A stretch of 9,208 nt of DNA from CAYSLA01 sp964431685 (GTDB lineage: Bacteria > Armatimonadota > UBA5829). The notes below the pieces were generated by a model. It saw nothing but the letters and a program-made list of their open reading frames with translations. It had not been told where the DNA came from and did not search any database. Position 1 is the stretch's first letter; every line of letters starts with the position of its first letter. The DNA lies in the NCBI GenBank assembly GCA_964431685.1, contig CAYSLA010000138.1:1-9208 (forward strand). Reading direction: 5' to 3'. The position numbers were made by a program, and so were the translations under genes. This document shows, in pieces, positions 6,787 through 9,208 of the stretch.

Positions 6787-8022
6787 CTACTTTCGGTAAT
6801 CGTCAAGTCTGACCAGGTCGTTGATGCAGACAGCGGTTCCTTCGGCAATCGACTTGTTGGCGGCGATGCCGATCAGAATCGAGACGGCACCGGCCAGAGA
6901 ACCCGCCTGATGGGAGAGCGGGTCAGGCATTCCGCCTTCAAAGACCATTCGCAGCAGCTTCTCGTCACCGCCACCGTGGCCACCGACAGCCTTGGGTATA
7001 GTGTGGGTGATCCTGGCCCCTTTTCGGTCGTAGACATCAACGTAATACGCCGGTTCGTTCGCGCGCTGGCCACTGTGGAACTCTGAGAGCTCGATCCGTC
7101 CGTTTGTCCCGCTGATGGTAGCGCTGTAGCCCTCGTATGGGGAGTGAGCAATCAGAGAATAGCTGAGCAACGCACCTTTGTTATATCGCACGTTCACGCT
7201 CATAGTGTCTTCTATGTCGATCTCGTCGGCGAACACGCAGCGATCCCGGAAATAGCCATCTGCCGACTCACATTCCAGGTAGAACTTGCGATTGAAGTCG
7301 TCTGCCGCAAGATCCATATAGAATTCGCAGGTTCGCTTGTGCTCGCAGGTGAGGCAGCGCTCTCCGCGCTTATCGCGAGTTGGGCCATAGAACCTGCGGG
7401 ATCCGTACGCCATAACCTGAACAGGTTCTTCCTCCAGCCACCAGTTGATGAGGTCGAAGTGATGCGTAGACTTGTGGACCAGAAGTCCCCCTGAGTTCTG
7501 TTTGCGCCGGTGCCATCTGCGGAAGTAGTCTGCGCCGTGCGATGTGTCCAGGAGATACTCAAAGTCAACATTGAGCACTTCGCCAACTGCGCCATCCCTG
7601 ATGAGTTGTTTGATAGCTGTTACATACGGAGCGAATCGATAGTTGAATGTTACAGTGATCTTCCGGCCAGTGCGCTTTTCCGCTTCCAGTATAGCTTTAC
7701 ACTTCTCGGCGTCTATGGTCATGGGCTTCTCGGTGATGACGTCGAGGCCAGCTTCGAGACTCCGGATTATGAACTCGTGATGGAATCGGTCGACGGTGGT
7801 GACGATGGCGGCGTCTGCCTTCGTTTCTGACAGCATCCTGTCAAAGTCATCATAGAATGGGCAGTCAACTCCTGACTCCTTCTTGAGTGCGTTTGCGCGC
7901 AGATGATTGACATCGAAGACACCAACTACTTCGGCATATTCTGACAGGCTGTCAACTATGGGCTTCGCGTACATATATGTCGCTCGTCCGCTAGCTCCCG
8001 CCAACACGTAGCGTTTTTTCAT
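6787..8022 (-). CDS. Gfo/Idh/MocA family NAD(P)-dependent oxidoreductase with Cys-rich insert
   Basis: A 411-residue dehydrogenase of the family that oxidises or rearranges sugars, inositols and related polyols. The N-terminal Rossmann domain carries a GASGRA dinucleotide loop (9-14), an acidic strand end at VFDVN (35-39) and the family motif EKPM (98-101, K99). The C-terminal domain carries NYRFAPY (127-133), GGLLVHKSTHHFDLINWW (178-195; K184, H187, H188) and GGHGGGDEKLL (347-357). Between them an insert of about 50 residues (215-268) contains C223, C226, C232, C251 and C262, suggesting a structural metal site. GGGAG lies 10 bases before the ATG. It is the first gene of the minus-strand run and is coupled to the URO-D-like gene. 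The substrate is unknown, but a sugar or sugar acid is the family expectation. Confidence 0.9.
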   Translation of the reverse strand: MKKRYVLAGASGRATYMYAKPIVDSLSEYAEVVGVFDVNHLRANALKKESGVDCPFYDDFDRMLSETKADAAIVTTVDRFHHEFIIRSLEAGLDVITEKPMTIDAEKCKAILEAEKRTGRKITVTFNYRFAPYVTAIKQLIRDGAVGEVLNVDFEYLLDTSHGADYFRRWHRRKQNSGGLLVHKSTHHFDLINWWLEEEPVQVMAYGSRRFYGPTRDKRGERCLTCEHKRTCEFYMDLAADDFNRKFYLECESADGYFRDRCVFADEIDIEDTMSVNVRYNKGALLSYSLIAHSPYEGYSATISGTNGRIELSEFHSGQRANEPAYYVDVYDRKGARITHTIPKAVGGHGGGDEKLLRMVFEGGMPDPLSHQAGSLAGAVSILIGIAANKSIAEGTAVCINDLVRLDDYRK

Positions 8023-8079
8023 TTGATCGAAACTCCCGTGGTTTTTTGTGTGCCACTCCCGCTGTGGTAATGCTGAAAT

Positions 8080-8109
8080 ATTCTACAACTAATCCCAAGT
8101 CGTTAGCAA
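8080..8109 (-). promoter_or_regulatory. candidate sigma70-type promoter for the six-gene minus-strand run
   Basis: Read on the minus strand, TTGCTA (complement of 8104-8109, 4 of 6) is separated by 18 bases from TAGAAT (complement of 8080-8085, 5 of 6). Transcription would begin near 8073, giving a 5' leader of about 50 bases before the ATG at 8022. It is the best match in the divergent region and is suitably placed. Confidence 0.4.
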
Positions 8110-8140
8110 CCGGCGCGGCCGTGGCCGTGCTTGGCTAACG
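8101..8140. promoter_or_regulatory. perfect 7-bp inverted repeat overlapping the -35 box, possible operator
   Basis: CGTTAGC (8101-8107) and GCTAACG (8134-8140) are exact inverted copies separated by 26 bases; two more A-T pairs extend the stem past a one-base bulge. The left arm covers part of the -35 candidate of the minus-strand promoter and the right arm lies at the 5' end of the plus-strand membrane protein reading frame. It could bind a dimeric regulator with widely spaced half-sites or form an RNA hairpin. Confidence 0.35.
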
Positions 8141-8997
8141 CCGCTCGTGGTCTCTGGGTGGAGTCGCAGGGGCCGGCATTGGCAACTTGCATTCCGGCGC
8201 CGTATGTGTACAATATTCCAGTGAGTTGGGCTCTGCACGGTGTTAGCATTGGCTTGTGGGATGTCGGACTAGGCTTGGCAGTGTGTGGCCAGGCCGGTCT
8301 GATAGCGTATCTGCGCAAGCCAAAGGCAAAGGCGCTTGTGCTGACTTTCCCAATTCCGTTTACTATTGCCGTGCTGGCCACAGGCCGGTTTGTTGATGTC
8401 ACCAACGCCGCGGGTCTGGTTGTGCTCTTGCTTTTCACTCATGGAGTCCGGCTTCTGCACTACAGTCTGCGCGTGCCGATAGTCGTTTCAATCGCACTTT
8501 CTGCCGCGTGCTACTGCGTCATCTCTGCAGCGCTGGCGTACAGGATTCCCGTGACTGAGGCCGCGTTCTGGACGGTGATTGGGGGCAATGTGGTGCTTGC
8601 AGGCGTTTTAATGCGCCTCCAGTCGCCCATTGATGAGCCTGGATACAGGTCGCCACTGCCGCTGTATTGGAAGATGCCTCTGATAGCTTTGGTTGTCAGT
8701 GTGCTGATCTTGCTGAAGAATGTGCTTGCCGGGTTTATGACGGTGTTTCCGATGGTGGGAGTGATAGCCGCCTACGAAGCGCGCCACAGCCTGCATACCA
8801 TCTGCAGACAAATTCCGGTTCTGATGATTACGTTGTCCGTGCTGATGTCTATATGCCGCGTTGTTCAGCCATTCGCCGGGGTATCCTGGGGATTGGTCTG
8901 GGGCTGGGTTGGATTCGGGATCGCCATCGTTTGGCTCACTCCGGAGATGCGGACGGCAACAGGCACAGATACAAAACAAGCAATGGAGAGTGAATGA
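8131..8997 (+). CDS. polytopic membrane protein of unknown function
   Basis: I do not recognise the family with confidence. The frame is open after an in-frame stop at 8104-8106 and has no early ATG. Candidate starts are TTG 8131 (given here, 288 residues), GTG 8158, and TTG 8179, which alone has a fair Shine-Dalgarno (AGGGG, 6 bases upstream). About eight hydrophobic helices are visible, near residues 35-60, 68-88, 94-112, 115-138, 143-161, 183-215 (two), 228-247 and 252-270, with a polar tail. The pattern F-P-x4-I-A occurs in the third fifth of each half (73-80 and 206-213), suggesting two repeated halves. The second half has a faint resemblance to GlpM-type small membrane proteins, which I treat as unproven. 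The stop overlaps the start of the next URO-D-like gene by four bases (ATGA), so a transport or accessory role for that enzyme is a reasonable inference. Confidence 0.7.
   Translation: MANAARGLWVESQGPALATCIPAPYVYNIPVSWALHGVSIGLWDVGLGLAVCGQAGLIAYLRKPKAKALVLTFPIPFTIAVLATGRFVDVTNAAGLVVLLLFTHGVRLLHYSLRVPIVVSIALSAACYCVISAALAYRIPVTEAAFWTVIGGNVVLAGVLMRLQSPIDEPGYRSPLPLYWKMPLIALVVSVLILLKNVLAGFMTVFPMVGVIAAYEARHSLHTICRQIPVLMITLSVLMSICRVVQPFAGVSWGLVWGWVGFGIAIVWLTPEMRTATGTDTKQAMESE
8985..8990 (+). promoter_or_regulatory. ribosome binding site for the terminal URO-D-like gene
   Basis: GGAGAG sits inside the last codons of the membrane protein gene. It is 3 bases from the ATG at 8994, which is close, and 9 bases from the in-frame ATG at 9000, which is near ideal; the second ATG may therefore be the true start. 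Confidence 0.55.
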
Positions 8998-9208
8998 ACA
9001 TGTCTTACGAAATCGGAAAGAAGATAATCAATCTTGAGCCCACACCACGGGTAGGCCGGACAGAGTACGCGTACACGTACCCTTCGCTGGTCAAGGAGAT
9101 GACTGGTTTTGATCCATCAGATCCGACTCAGGCCGATGACGCGTGGAGGAAGTTCTACGAAATCATACCTTTTGATTTTGTGTGGTACGTAAACGACGGT
9201 CCTCCCGA
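8994..9208 (+). CDS. 5' end of a second URO-D-superfamily-like protein (partial)
   Basis: The frame starts at ATG 8994 (or ATG 9000) and stays open to the window edge, giving about 71 residues. The opening IGKKIINLEPTPRVGRTEYA resembles the N terminus of large uroporphyrinogen-decarboxylase-family proteins, where a short helix is followed by a Pro-Arg segment and a Thr-Glu-Tyr stretch; YPSLVKEMTGFDP and the acidic, aromatic stretch FYEIIPFDFVWYVNDGPP agree with that. The catalytic part is off the window, so the assignment rests on a short N-terminal match from memory. It is translationally coupled to the membrane protein before it. It is not a close copy of the minus-strand URO-D-like gene: the N termini differ clearly. 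Confidence 0.6.
   Translation, partial: MNMSYEIGKKIINLEPTPRVGRTEYAYTYPSLVKEMTGFDPSDPTQADDAWRKFYEIIPFDFVWYVNDGPP

Noticed and set aside
5778..6812. 344-codon open frame on the plus strand
   Set aside because: It mirrors the URO-D-like gene almost exactly; all recognisable motifs are on the minus strand.
8117..8128. Tandem GGCCGT hexamer (two copies) in the divergent region
   Set aside because: Two copies of a GC-rich hexamer are too few to call a repeat array.

Overview
The window reads as a compact, gene-dense bacterial chromosome segment of moderately high GC. There are no RNA genes, no mobile elements and no gap over about 110 bases. The gene set (two uroporphyrinogen-decarboxylase-superfamily proteins that are not obviously HemE, a long Gfo/Idh/MocA oxidoreductase with a cysteine-rich insert, a two-domain amidohydrolase, a PrsW-type protease and a zinc-ribbon membrane protein) recalls environmental lineages such as Armatimonadota, Planctomycetota or Hydrogenedentota. 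No marker gene fixes the phylum, so this placement is inference.

Left block (plus strand, about 43-2779): a PrsW-like intramembrane protease is followed after 2 bases by a 529-residue protein built of two amidohydrolase-like domains. Only the second domain keeps the metal ligands. A promoter-like element with a perfect TATAAT box lies in front. A GC-rich hairpin closes the block where it meets the convergent minus-strand genes.

Central block (minus strand, 8022 down to 2844): six genes run in one direction with gaps of 7, 34, 73, -11 and 21 bases, so they may be one transcript. In order of transcription they are Gfo/Idh/MocA oxidoreductase, URO-D-superfamily protein, zinc-ribbon/single-TM/proline-rich protein, PPC (DUF296) protein, PPK2-type polyphosphate kinase and nitroreductase. 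The first two look like a catabolic or cofactor-linked enzyme pair. The last three are small cytoplasmic proteins. Whether all six share one function cannot be told from sequence.

Right block (plus strand, about 8131 to the end): a polytopic membrane protein with a possible internal duplication overlaps, by an ATGA junction, the 5' end of a second URO-D-like gene that runs off the window. The 108-base divergent region between the central and right blocks carries a sigma70-like promoter for the minus-strand genes and a perfect 7-bp inverted repeat over its -35 box, so the two URO-D-like genes may be co-controlled. The best leads are the half-dead tandem amidohydrolase, the paired URO-D/oxidoreductase locus with its shared control region, and the single-domain PPK2 coupled to a PPC protein that has lost a metal ligand.
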